NCBI GenBank assembly: GCA_963772225.1
Contig: CAVYWD010000004.1
Coordinates: 124,001 to 188,000, forward strand
Length of the DNA stretch: 64,000 nt
Origin: CAVYWD01 sp963772225
GTDB taxonomy: Bacteria > Myxococcota > Myxococcia > Myxococcales > UBA5297
Direction: 5' to 3'
The position numbers and the translations under genes are program-made. The notes beneath the pieces are model-generated. The model did no database searches. It was not told the DNA's origin and saw only the letters and a program-made list of their open reading frames with translations. This document shows positions 9,035 to 16,820 of the stretch, one piece after another (position 1 is the first letter of the stretch; every line of letters starts with the position of its first letter).

Positions 9035-9661
9035 CTATCCCGCTCGGGAAGCTCGGTCTTGATCGGATAGGAGCGCTTGGAGCGCCTTCTCAAGAGTCTC
9101 GACGTCAACTTTCCGTTTGACACGGTCGAACTCGGAACCCTTGTCGTTCGTTATCAGGATGTCGTCATCACCCTCGGCCTGGGCCGCGATGAAGCTGTCC
9201 ACAGTCGCTGGGAAGTGACGGCTCCTCGATGGCTGCGGGTCCTTCGGTTCGAGTCCCATCGCCCGCACGAGGCGAGCCCTCTTTTCAGCAGCCCATTCTC
9301 CTGAGGTTGGAAACCATCCACCGAGCACACGAGCACAGGTCTCGGCAGCGCGGAGATCGAAGTCGCGGACCAGAAGTCCGGTGTTGGCGAGACCGCTCGA
9401 CGCCTTCGATGCGTCAAAGTCCGAGCCGTGGGTCTGCCGAAGGTCAAACAGGACCTCAACGTGGACGAGCGCGGACACCCGCATCTTCACGGGAGTTCGA
9501 TGAGGGTGCTCGAGCTCGAATTTGGCATTCAGATTCTTGACGCCCTGGACGATCTTTGAGTACTGGCGGAAATGGTTCCCTCCGCCTGATACGACATTGG
9601 TGTCCATCGTGAGCGAGATTCCCCCGGCGCGAAGCGCCTCCTCCAGATCCTCGGGCTTCAC
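9035..9661 (-). CDS. PIN-domain nuclease, toxin-like, coupled to ATPase-AbrB gene
   Basis: Protein of 208 aa with a GTG start. It has the four acidic positions of a PIN ribonuclease: Asp20 (LTMDTNVV), Glu69 (VHVEV), Asp155 (TVDSFIAAQA) and Asp173 (ILITNDKG). VapC toxins are usually 130-150 aa; the extra length here sits between the first two acids and in the helical C-terminus. The start codon overlaps the stop of the upstream ATPase gene by 4 nt (GTGA), so the two are translationally coupled. The frame runs open upstream, but only this start makes sense. It is likely an RNase held in check by its partner, whose C-terminus looks like an AbrB-type antitoxin. Activity is inferred, not shown. 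Confidence 0.85.
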   Translation of the reverse strand: MKPEDLEEALRAGGISLTMDTNVVSGGGNHFRQYSKIVQGVKNLNAKFELEHPHRTPVKMRVSALVHVEVLFDLRQTHGSDFDASKASSGLANTGLLVRDFDLRAAETCARVLGGWFPTSGEWAAEKRARLVRAMGLEPKDPQPSRSRHFPATVDSFIAAQAEGDDDILITNDKGSEFDRVKRKVDVETLEKALQALLSDQDRASRAG

Positions 9662-10974
9662 TTGGCCGTGCCCTCCGAGTCGTCTGCGAATCGTCGGAGA
9701 TACTCCGAGTCGGAGAGCATCTCGATGCTCCACTCCGATGCATCGACGAACATGACTCCGCCTCCTTTCTCGATACCGAGCCGTTTGCGCACTCGCTCGG
9801 GAAGCGCAACGAGTCCCTCGCTGGAGACGTATCCGGGAGAGCGAGGTCCTATCGAAGGCGGGGCCTCCAGGTCGACCGCCGTGGCGGCGCGTGCTTCGGA
9901 CACCGGCCGACGAGTTACGGCAAGGCCGTCTGGCGTCGTCTCCATCGAATAGAAGTGTGTTCCTGCCTCGAACGCGGGCGAGTGGCTCGTGATGAGAAGC
10001 TGCGAGGGGCCGCCCGCCTTCTCGATCAGGTCCTTTTCGAAAAGGTCTCGCAGGCGAAGCTGCAAGGCATACCGCAGATTGAGCTCTGGTTCCTCGATGG
10101 CCACAATCGAGGAGTGGGTCGTCACGAGATCTCCGACGAGAGCGGCGATCTGCTGGATGCCGGTTCCTTGGCTCTCGGCCAAGAGCCTCACCTGTTCCTC
10201 GGGCCTGACGTCGCTCGCGCGCTCGACGACCAAGTAGGCCCTCTGCTTTTCGCGATTGTAGACGACATTGAATGAGCCATCGCCGACTTTGTCCGAAAAA
10301 CACGACATGGCCGCCGCGAACCGCGCCCAGGCTTGATGAAGCGATCGGGTGGTGGCCTCTTTCGCGTCATACAACGCCAGCGAAAGCCGCTCGGTGATCG
10401 GGCCGGAGGCCGCCGGGCTCCCGCGGTCGGCGGGGATGAGCGCAAAGCGCTCCTTGCTGTCAGCAAAGTGCTCTCGCGCCAAATACTTCGCAAATCGCAG
10501 GACGAAAGCCTTTTTGTCGGCCGACTCGAGGACGCCAGTGGCGTCGGTTCCATCAGCGAAACGAAAGAGGCGAACTTGATAGCTCACGCTATCGCCGACC
10601 GGAGTAAACACCATGCCGATGGTCACTGAGGTGGCGTCGATGAGCTGCCGGATGCCCGCCTGCTCGAATTCGATCGGATCGGTCTCGAGAGTGGCCTGGA
10701 GCTCGATTTCGTACGGTGCGTCGACGTTGAAAGCGTCAGCGACGGTCCGCCGTCCAACGAGGTAGCCGGCCGCCACGGTCAGGGGCTTGACGATCGGGAG
10801 GAACCCCTCGCTCTCCAGTCCGATGAAGTGAAAGAACCACTGCATCGCCTCGAGGATGTTCGACTTCCCGACGTTGTTGTCGCCGTGGATGACGTTGATG
10901 GGGCCCAGGTCTTCGAGAGCAACCCACTGTGTGAGGTTCCTGAACCCCTTGACTCGGAATTCCCGCAGGCGCAT
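9658..10974 (-). CDS. OLD-like ABC-type ATPase fused to a C-terminal AbrB/MazE-like antitoxin domain
   Basis: Protein of 438 aa. Residues 1-340 form an SMC/OLD-type ATPase: FRNL at the start, Walker A GDNNVGKS (31-38), signature-like LLAESQGTG (264-272), Walker B IVAIEEPELN (290-299) and H-loop TSHS (329-332). OLD nucleases normally continue into a TOPRIM nuclease of about 200 residues; none is present. Instead, after a short linker, residues 381-420 read GYVSSEGLVALPERVRKRLG followed by a beta hairpin. This matches the swapped-hairpin fold of AbrB, MazE and VapB-type antitoxins. The PIN gene begins within its stop codon. I infer a sensor ATPase that carries its own antitoxin and probably autoregulates. 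Base composition is visibly lower in GC than its neighbours, pointing to transfer. Confidence 0.88.
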   Translation of the reverse strand: MRLREFRVKGFRNLTQWVALEDLGPINVIHGDNNVGKSNILEAMQWFFHFIGLESEGFLPIVKPLTVAAGYLVGRRTVADAFNVDAPYEIELQATLETDPIEFEQAGIRQLIDATSVTIGMVFTPVGDSVSYQVRLFRFADGTDATGVLESADKKAFVLRFAKYLAREHFADSKERFALIPADRGSPAASGPITERLSLALYDAKEATTRSLHQAWARFAAAMSCFSDKVGDGSFNVVYNREKQRAYLVVERASDVRPEEQVRLLAESQGTGIQQIAALVGDLVTTHSSIVAIEEPELNLRYALQLRLRDLFEKDLIEKAGGPSQLLITSHSPAFEAGTHFYSMETTPDGLAVTRRPVSEARAATAVDLEAPPSIGPRSPGYVSSEGLVALPERVRKRLGIEKGGGVMFVDASEWSIEMLSDSEYLRRFADDSEGTAK

Positions 10975-11117
10975 GCCACCCGCATACCACGGCTCGCGCC
11001 CCAGGAGCCAGACGCACTGCAGGGCTCAAGCCCGGCATCGCCTCGACGCACTCCGTGCACCGGCGCTACACGGGCTGCCTGCAGCCTGGCTCCGGCGCCT
11101 TGTCGCACCCTTTTCCC

Positions 11118-11142
11118 GCCAGCCGAAAAGGAAATGGCTGGC
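11118..11142. other. Small inverted repeat downstream of hcp
   Basis: GCCAGCC (11118-11124) pairs with GGCTGGC (11136-11142) across an A-rich loop. It lies between the hcp terminator and the ATPase start on the minus strand. It may be a second transcript-end hairpin or part of the ATPase-PIN leader. Confidence 0.45.
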
Positions 11143-11163
11143 GATTGGCAGGGAGCGAGCCGG

Positions 11164-11188
11164 TCTCCCCGCCATGCCGGCGGGGAGA
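11164..11188 (-). terminator. Hairpin terminator of hcp
   Basis: A perfect 10-bp stem, TCTCCCCGCC / GGCGGGGAGA, with a 5-nt loop, starting 11 nt past the hcp stop. There is no U-tract on the minus strand, so it may act as a transcript-end stabiliser or need assistance. Confidence 0.6.
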
Positions 11189-11199
11189 CAAGATTCGCC

Positions 11200-12840
11200 T
11201 CAGCTCGCGAGCATGGCGGCGAGGTCGCCCTCGGCGGTGCCGATGGGCTTGATCTGGAACTTGTCGACCAGGACCGAGAGCGCGGCCGGCGTCAGAAACT
11301 CGGGGAGACTGGGCCCGAGCCGGATGTTCTTGATGCCCAGGTGCAGAAGCGTCAGCAGTATCGCCACGGCCTTCTGCTCGTACCAGGAGAGCACCAGCGA
11401 GAGCGGCAGGCCGTTGACGTCCGTCTGAAAGGCGTCGGCCAGCGCCGAGGCTATCCGAATGGCCGAGAACGCGTCGTTGCACTGGCCCAGATCGAGCAAG
11501 CGCGGGATGCCGCCGATGTCGCCGAACTCGAGCTTGTTGAAGCGGTACTTGCCGCAGGCGAGCGTGAGGATGACGCAGTCCTTGGGCACCGCCTGGGCGA
11601 GGTCGGTGAAATAGTTGCGGCCCGTCTTGGCGCCGTCACAGCCGCCGATGAGGAAGAAGCGCTTGATGGCGCCTTTCTTCACCGCCTCGACGATGGCCCC
11701 GGCCGCGCCGAGCACCGCCTGATGGCCGAAGCCCACGGTGATGAACTTCTCCGGCTCGTCGGCGGCGAAGCCCGGCGCCGCCAGCGCCTCGGCGATCACC
11801 TCGGAGAAGTCGCCGTGGGCGTGCCGCACGCCCGGGTAGGCGACGAGCCCGCTGGCGAAGACGCGCCTCGCGTAGCTCGCCTTCGGCGCCTGAATGCAGT
11901 TGGTCGTGAAGAGCACGGCGCCGGGGAAGTGCACGAGCTCCTGCGTCTGGTCTTGCCAAGCGCCGCCCCAGTTGCCCACCAGGTGCGAATGCTTTCGGAG
12001 CTCCGGGTATCCGTGCGCGGGCAGCATCTCGCCGTGCGTGTAGACGTGGATGCCCTTGCCCTTCGTTTGCTCCAGGAGGAGCTCCAGGTCCTTCAGGTCG
12101 TGGCCGGTCACGAGGATGGCCTTGCCGGCGACCGCGCTGATGCGCACGCGGGTGGGGGCAGGGTGGCCGTAGGCGCCGGTGTTCGCCGCGTCGAGCAGGC
12201 CCATGACCTTGAGGTTCAGCGCGCCCACCCGCAGGGCCGCGTCGAGGAGCGCTTCGGCGGAGCGGGCCGGGCCCGCGACGAAGTCGAGCAGCTCGAAGAG
12301 CGCGGCGTAGACCGACGCGTCCTCGTGCCCGAGCACCGCGGCGTGCGCCGCGTACGCGGCCGTGCCCTTGAGACCGTAGAGGACGAGCTCCTCCAGGCCC
12401 GTGACGTCGGCGCCGCGCTGGGCCAGGCGCTGGCGCAGGGAGGCCATGGCGGCCTGGCCGACGAGGTCGGCGGCAGGCGTCCACTGCGCCGGCCCCGAGA
12501 GCTCCTCCGGCCGCGCCCCGGCTCGGTCGCAGGCCGCGAGGTAAAGGGCGCGCGCCTGGCCGATCACCGCCCCCAGATGCCGCAGCCGCTCCTCGAGGCT
12601 CGACGGGTCGAAGTCGACGTTGGTGACGGTCGCGAAGAGCGCGTCGACGACGGCGCGGCCGATGGCCGGGTCCTGCGCGCCGAGCCGGGCCGCGCGGTGC
12701 GCCCACTGGGCGACGCCCTTGGACGCGTAAGAGACCAGGTCCTGCAGCGCAGAGGTCTTGGGGTCCTTGCCGCAGTTGCCGGTCGCGGTGCATCCCTTGC
12801 CGGCGATGGTTTGCTCGCATTGATAGCAGAAGGTTTCCAT
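11200..12840 (-). CDS. hcp: Hybrid cluster protein (hydroxylamine reductase family)
   Basis: Protein of 546 aa. The N-terminal cysteine cluster is C5-X2-C8-X8-C17-X5-C23 (CYQCEQTIAGKGCTATGNCG). This spacing is that of class I Hcp of strict anaerobes, not the E. coli type. Downstream cysteines for the hybrid cluster are present (for example GGCDGAKTGRNYFTD, LTLACGKYRFN and DLGQCNDAFSA). Hcp reduces NO to N2O and can reduce hydroxylamine, and protects against nitrosative stress in the cytoplasm under low oxygen. No hcr reductase lies next to it. A 14-bp FNR/DNR/HcpR-like palindrome 75-88 nt upstream of the start suggests control by a Crp/Fnr-family regulator. Confidence 0.96.
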   Translation of the reverse strand: METFCYQCEQTIAGKGCTATGNCGKDPKTSALQDLVSYASKGVAQWAHRAARLGAQDPAIGRAVVDALFATVTNVDFDPSSLEERLRHLGAVIGQARALYLAACDRAGARPEELSGPAQWTPAADLVGQAAMASLRQRLAQRGADVTGLEELVLYGLKGTAAYAAHAAVLGHEDASVYAALFELLDFVAGPARSAEALLDAALRVGALNLKVMGLLDAANTGAYGHPAPTRVRISAVAGKAILVTGHDLKDLELLLEQTKGKGIHVYTHGEMLPAHGYPELRKHSHLVGNWGGAWQDQTQELVHFPGAVLFTTNCIQAPKASYARRVFASGLVAYPGVRHAHGDFSEVIAEALAAPGFAADEPEKFITVGFGHQAVLGAAGAIVEAVKKGAIKRFFLIGGCDGAKTGRNYFTDLAQAVPKDCVILTLACGKYRFNKLEFGDIGGIPRLLDLGQCNDAFSAIRIASALADAFQTDVNGLPLSLVLSWYEQKAVAILLTLLHLGIKNIRLGPSLPEFLTPAALSVLVDKFQIKPIGTAEGDLAAMLAS

Positions 12841-12914
12841 GGGCTCCTCGAGTAGTTCACGTGCCGCCCTTCGCGGCTCGAAAGACCTTCTACGCGGCGC
12901 GGAAGCGAGGTGCC

Positions 12915-12928
12915 TTGATCCAGGTCAA
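12915..12928. promoter_or_regulatory. FNR/DNR/HcpR-type operator upstream of hcp
   Basis: TTGATCCAGGTCAA is a near-perfect palindrome of the form TTGAY-N4-RTCAA, the recognition pattern of Fnr, Dnr/NnrR and some HcpR regulators. It lies 75-88 nt upstream of the hcp start codon, a normal distance for activation. Which regulator binds cannot be told from the site alone. The rest of the 396-nt gap up to the chemoreceptor gene at 13237 holds no gene I can support. Confidence 0.75.
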
Positions 12929-13236
12929 GCCCTCGCGGCGAGGCGGGGCGAGGGGCGGGCGGCCGTACGCCTGCTCGGCGCCATGGGGCAAAGACCACTC
13001 GGAAGTCGGCGCCAACCCGCCTCCAGGGCCGCGAAGTGCCGGGGAGGCCGGGAGAAGGCGAGGGGCCATCGGCGTGGCAGCGCTTTTGCTCACAGTGAAT
13101 ATGTATTGCATTAGCGGACCAGGCGAGCGAGCGCCCGCCTCTGATCCGAGCGATTGAGACCCGGCCCGAGAGGCGGCTTCGCAGCCTCGATGTGCCGCGC
13201 CTGGAATGCCTTGCCCCGAATTCGAAGGAGAAGGGT

Positions 13237-15849
13237 ATGACGGTTGCCCAGAAGCTCTACCTCATGGTCGGCGGCTCCGCGCTGGGCCTCGCGCTCATCA
13301 CGGCCATCGGCGTGTATCAGACGGAGAAGGTCTTCGACTCCGCCAACTTCGGCAACGAGAACACGGTGCCGGCCCTGGAGGCTCTGAACAAGCTCAATTC
13401 CGGGGTCGACCTAGCGCGAATCGGCATCTACCGCCACATCGTGCTCGCCACCGACGCCGCGAAGTCCGCCGAGATCGAACGGAAGATCGACGATTCCGAA
13501 AACCTGGCTCGAGCGGGCCTGAAGGAATACGAGCCGACCATCGCCAACGACGAGGACCGGCGGCGATTCGACAACGTCTCCAGCCTCTTTCGCGACTACC
13601 AGGCGGCCAAGGCGCCAGTCCTCGTTGCGTCTCGCGCCAACCGGAAGGACGAGGCGAAGGAACTCCTGCCGGCGCTCTTTGCCGCAGGCAGCAAGCTCAA
13701 CGAGGCGATCGACGAATACATCCAATTCAACTCGCGGCTCGGCAAAAAGGCGGCCGACGAGGCCCTGGTCGCTCGTTCGAAGGCCGTCGCGCAGACGGTG
13801 ATCCTGGCGATCCTGACGGTGCTCCTGGTCGGGGGCTTCGGGGTGGTCACCGTTCGAGTGCTCCGGCGTCAATTGGGCGGCGAGCCGGCCCAGGCCACCG
13901 AGATCGCCAATAAGATCGCCATGGGCGACCTCTCCTCCGAGATCGTCCTCCAAGCAAACGACACCACCAGCCTCTTCTCGGCCATGAAGCGGATGTCCGA
14001 TGCGATCGAAAAAATGTCCTCCGAGGCTCGGATGCTGGCGAAGGCCGCGGTGGAAGGAAAGCTCGCCACCCGCGCCGAGGCCGAGAACCACCAAGGCGAT
14101 TTCAGGGCCATCGTCCAGGGCGTCAACGACACCCTGGATTCGGTCATCGGCCCGCTCAACGTGGCGGCCAATTACGTCGACCGGCTCTCGAAGGGCGACG
14201 TGCCGCCGAAAATTGCGGACTCCTACAATGGCGACTTCAACACCATCAAGAGCAACCTCAATACGCTCATCGAGACCTTCAACGGCTTCGTCGCCGCCCA
14301 GGAGGAGCTGCGCAGCCAGCACGACAAAGGCATGCTCGACGAGGTGATTGCCGCCGAGAAGTTCCCGGGCGTCTACGGGAGCATGGCCAAGGGCATCAAC
14401 ACCCTGGTCGCCTCGCACATCGCGGTGAAGATGCGCGTGGTCGACGTGGTGAAGAAGTACGCGAAGGGCGACTTCACCGAAGACATGGACCGGCTGCCGG
14501 GAAAGAAAAAGCAGGTCACCGACGCCATGGACGGAGTCAAGGCGAGCTTGCAATCCATGCAGGCGGAGATCATGGCGCTGGTCGAGGCGGCGGTGGCCGG
14601 CAAGCTCTCGACGCGCGCCAACGCCGGCAAGTTCGAGCACAGCTTCAAGGACATGGTGAGCGGGATCAACCAGACGCTCGACGCGGTCATCGGCCCGCTC
14701 AACGTCGCCGCCACCTACGTGGACCGAATCTCCAAGGGCGACGTGCCCCCGAAGATCACCGACAACTACAACGGCGATTTCAACACCATCAAGAACAACC
14801 TCAACGTCCTCATTGGCGCCATGGACACCGTGACCGGCGTGTCCAAGGAAATCGCCGGAGGCAACCTGACGGTCCGCGTGACGCCGCGCTCGGAGCGCGA
14901 CGACCTGATGAAGGCGCTGGAGGCGATGGTCAAGAACCTCGCCGAGGTCGTGGGCGAGGTGCGCAACGCGACGGGCAACGTGGCCAACAGCTCCAAGGAG
15001 ATGAGCGAGTCCTCCTCCACCGTGAGCCAGGGCGCCTCCGAGCAGTCGTCGTCCATCGAGGAGGTCTCCTCGTCGGTCGAGCAGATGAGCGCCAACATCA
15101 AGCAGAATGCCGACAACGCGACGCAGACCGAGAAGATCGCCAACAAGGCCGCCTCCGACGCCGTCGAGGGCGGCAGCGCGGTCACCCAGACCGTCGCCGC
15201 CATGAAGCAGATCGCCGGAAAGATCTCCATCATCGGCGAGATCTCCCGGCAGACGAACTTGCTCGCGCTGAACGCCGCCATCGAGGCCGCCCGCGCCGGC
15301 GAGCACGGAAAGGGCTTCGCGGTGGTCGCCTCCGAGGTGCGCAAGCTCGCCGAGCGGAGCCAGAAGGCCGCGGCGGAGATCACCGACCTGTCGAGCACCA
15401 GCGTGGCCGTGGCCGAGAAGGCCGGCGAGCTGTTGGCGCGCATCCTCCCGGACGTGAAGAAGACGGCGGAGCTGGTCCAGGAGATCACCGCGGCGAGCCG
15501 CGAGCAGGACACCGGCGCCGCGCAGATCACCAAGGCCATCCTGCAGCTCAACCAGGTCATCCAGCAGAACGCCTCTGCGGCGGAGGAGATGTCGGCGACC
15601 TCCGAAGAGCTGGCGAGCCAGGCCGAGCGGCTGCAGAACACCATCGGCTTCTTCAAAGTCGACGCGGGCAGCGCCCGAGCCCACGAGCCCGTCGCTCAGA
15701 GTCGGAAGAGCCCGCCCGCGGCTCGCGCCAACCACAAGCCGGCCCGGGCGGAGAACGCCGCGCACGGCGAGGCCGCTCCGCCGAAGGCCAAGAGCGGGGC
15801 CACCCTCAATCTCTCCGACGATTCGGACAAGGAATTCACGACCTATTGA
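13237..15849 (+). CDS. Methyl-accepting chemotaxis protein with internally duplicated HAMP-like modules
   Basis: Protein of 870 aa. TM1 is at about residues 8-26, followed by a short four-helix periplasmic sensor (27-185), TM2 at about 184-207 and HAMP. Next come two long homologous units, about 261-345 and 441-525. Each carries the signature DSVIGPLNVAANYVDRLSKG or a close variant and GDFNTIKNNLN, about 180 residues apart. The signalling hairpin is at about 666-712 (EISRQTNLLALNAAIEAARA). The stretched linker makes it longer than classic MCPs of about 550 aa. ATG 13237 has GGAGAAGG just upstream. The adjacent cheR supplies the methyltransferase. No C-terminal CheR-tethering pentapeptide is seen. 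Confidence 0.94.
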   Translation: MTVAQKLYLMVGGSALGLALITAIGVYQTEKVFDSANFGNENTVPALEALNKLNSGVDLARIGIYRHIVLATDAAKSAEIERKIDDSENLARAGLKEYEPTIANDEDRRRFDNVSSLFRDYQAAKAPVLVASRANRKDEAKELLPALFAAGSKLNEAIDEYIQFNSRLGKKAADEALVARSKAVAQTVILAILTVLLVGGFGVVTVRVLRRQLGGEPAQATEIANKIAMGDLSSEIVLQANDTTSLFSAMKRMSDAIEKMSSEARMLAKAAVEGKLATRAEAENHQGDFRAIVQGVNDTLDSVIGPLNVAANYVDRLSKGDVPPKIADSYNGDFNTIKSNLNTLIETFNGFVAAQEELRSQHDKGMLDEVIAAEKFPGVYGSMAKGINTLVASHIAVKMRVVDVVKKYAKGDFTEDMDRLPGKKKQVTDAMDGVKASLQSMQAEIMALVEAAVAGKLSTRANAGKFEHSFKDMVSGINQTLDAVIGPLNVAATYVDRISKGDVPPKITDNYNGDFNTIKNNLNVLIGAMDTVTGVSKEIAGGNLTVRVTPRSERDDLMKALEAMVKNLAEVVGEVRNATGNVANSSKEMSESSSTVSQGASEQSSSIEEVSSSVEQMSANIKQNADNATQTEKIANKAASDAVEGGSAVTQTVAAMKQIAGKISIIGEISRQTNLLALNAAIEAARAGEHGKGFAVVASEVRKLAERSQKAAAEITDLSSTSVAVAEKAGELLARILPDVKKTAELVQEITAASREQDTGAAQITKAILQLNQVIQQNASAAEEMSATSEELASQAERLQNTIGFFKVDAGSARAHEPVAQSRKSPPAARANHKPARAENAAHGEAAPPKAKSGATLNLSDDSDKEFTTY

Positions 15850-15885
15850 CCCTTCGCCCGAGGTGCGCTTCAGAGCGCTTGGACC

Positions 15886-16734
15886 ATGGCATCGGATTTC
15901 GAAATCCCAGAAGAGGCGGTGCTCTCGCGAAAGGACTTTCAGCGCCTCGGCCAGTTCATCGAGTCGCACTGCGGCATCCGCATGCCCGACGGCAAGCAGG
16001 TGATGCTGGAGAGCCGGCTGCGCAAGCGGCTGCGCAAGCTGGGGTTGCATGACTTCGGTCAATACTGCGACCGGGTCCTCGGGGGCGATCGCGACGAGCT
16101 GGCGCCCATGCTCGACGCGGTCACCACCAATAAGACCGACTTCTTTCGCGAGCCGCGCCACTTCGAATACCTGGCCTCCAAGGCCATTCCCGCGCTCGGC
16201 TTCAACCTCCCGGCCGGCCTGCGCGTCTGGAGCGCCGCCTGCTCCTCGGGTGAGGAGCCTTGGACCCTGGCCATGGTGTTGGAAGAGGTCGCCGAGCGCA
16301 GCCAGGGCTTCCGCTATCGGATCGTCGGGACTGACCTGTCCACCGACGTCCTCGCCTCGGCTCAGGCGGCCACCTACCCGGAGGAGCGGGTCGAGCCCGT
16401 GCCGCTGTCGCTGAGGCAGAAGTACCTTCTGCGTCGGAAGGACGGAGCGGCGGTGGTGCGCATCGCTCCGCAGCTGAGGGCGCACGTCCGGTTCGAGCGC
16501 TTCAACCTCCTCGACCTCGATTTCGCGCATTTCGGAGCCATGGAGGTCATCTTTTGCCGCAATGTCTTTATCTATTTCAAGCGGCCGGTTCAGCGGGAGA
16601 TCCTCATGCGCTTTGCGAAGGTGCTGGTCCCCGGCGGCTTTCTCTTCCTCGGGCACTCGGAATCCATCAGCGGCATTGACGTCCCGCTGATCCCCGTCGC
16701 GCCGACGGTGTATCGGCGGCCCCTGGAAGGCTAG
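15886..16734 (+). CDS. cheR: Chemotaxis methyltransferase CheR
   Basis: Protein of 282 aa with the two CheR parts: an N-terminal helical domain (LSRKDFQRLGQFIESHCGIR) and a Rossmann SAM-binding domain. SAM-site motifs are WSAACSSGEEPWTLAM and GTDLS, and CRNVFIYF sits near the end. It transfers methyl groups from SAM to glutamates of chemoreceptors, presumably the MCP encoded 36 nt upstream. No CheB, CheA or CheW genes are in the window, so this is an incomplete chemosensory set, probably completed elsewhere. Confidence 0.95.
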   Translation: MASDFEIPEEAVLSRKDFQRLGQFIESHCGIRMPDGKQVMLESRLRKRLRKLGLHDFGQYCDRVLGGDRDELAPMLDAVTTNKTDFFREPRHFEYLASKAIPALGFNLPAGLRVWSAACSSGEEPWTLAMVLEEVAERSQGFRYRIVGTDLSTDVLASAQAATYPEERVEPVPLSLRQKYLLRRKDGAAVVRIAPQLRAHVRFERFNLLDLDFAHFGAMEVIFCRNVFIYFKRPVQREILMRFAKVLVPGGFLFLGHSESISGIDVPLIPVAPTVYRRPLEG

Positions 16735-16767
16735 CGAGAGCTTGAAGTCGGCGCCTCACCCCCCCAA

Positions 16768-16793
16768 CCCCCTCCCCGCTTGCGGGGAGGGGG
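16768..16793. terminator. Bidirectional hairpin between cheR and the E2 gene
   Basis: A perfect 12-bp stem, CCCCCTCCCCGC / GCGGGGAGGGGG, with a 2-nt loop. It sits between two convergent genes and is likely to serve both transcript ends. No T-run follows on either side. Confidence 0.65.
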
Positions 16794-16820
16794 CGAAGGA
16801 AGCGAGGTTGGCCCCGCGTT

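Noticed and set aside
9235..9275. tRNA-like T-loop (GGTTCGAGTCCC)
   Set aside because: No acceptor, D or anticodon stems around it, and it lies within the PIN gene.
8975..11060. Direct repeats around the ATPase-PIN module
   Set aside because: I compared both flanks; only short words such as GGGCTCAAG are shared, so it does not join the five repeat-bounded cassettes.
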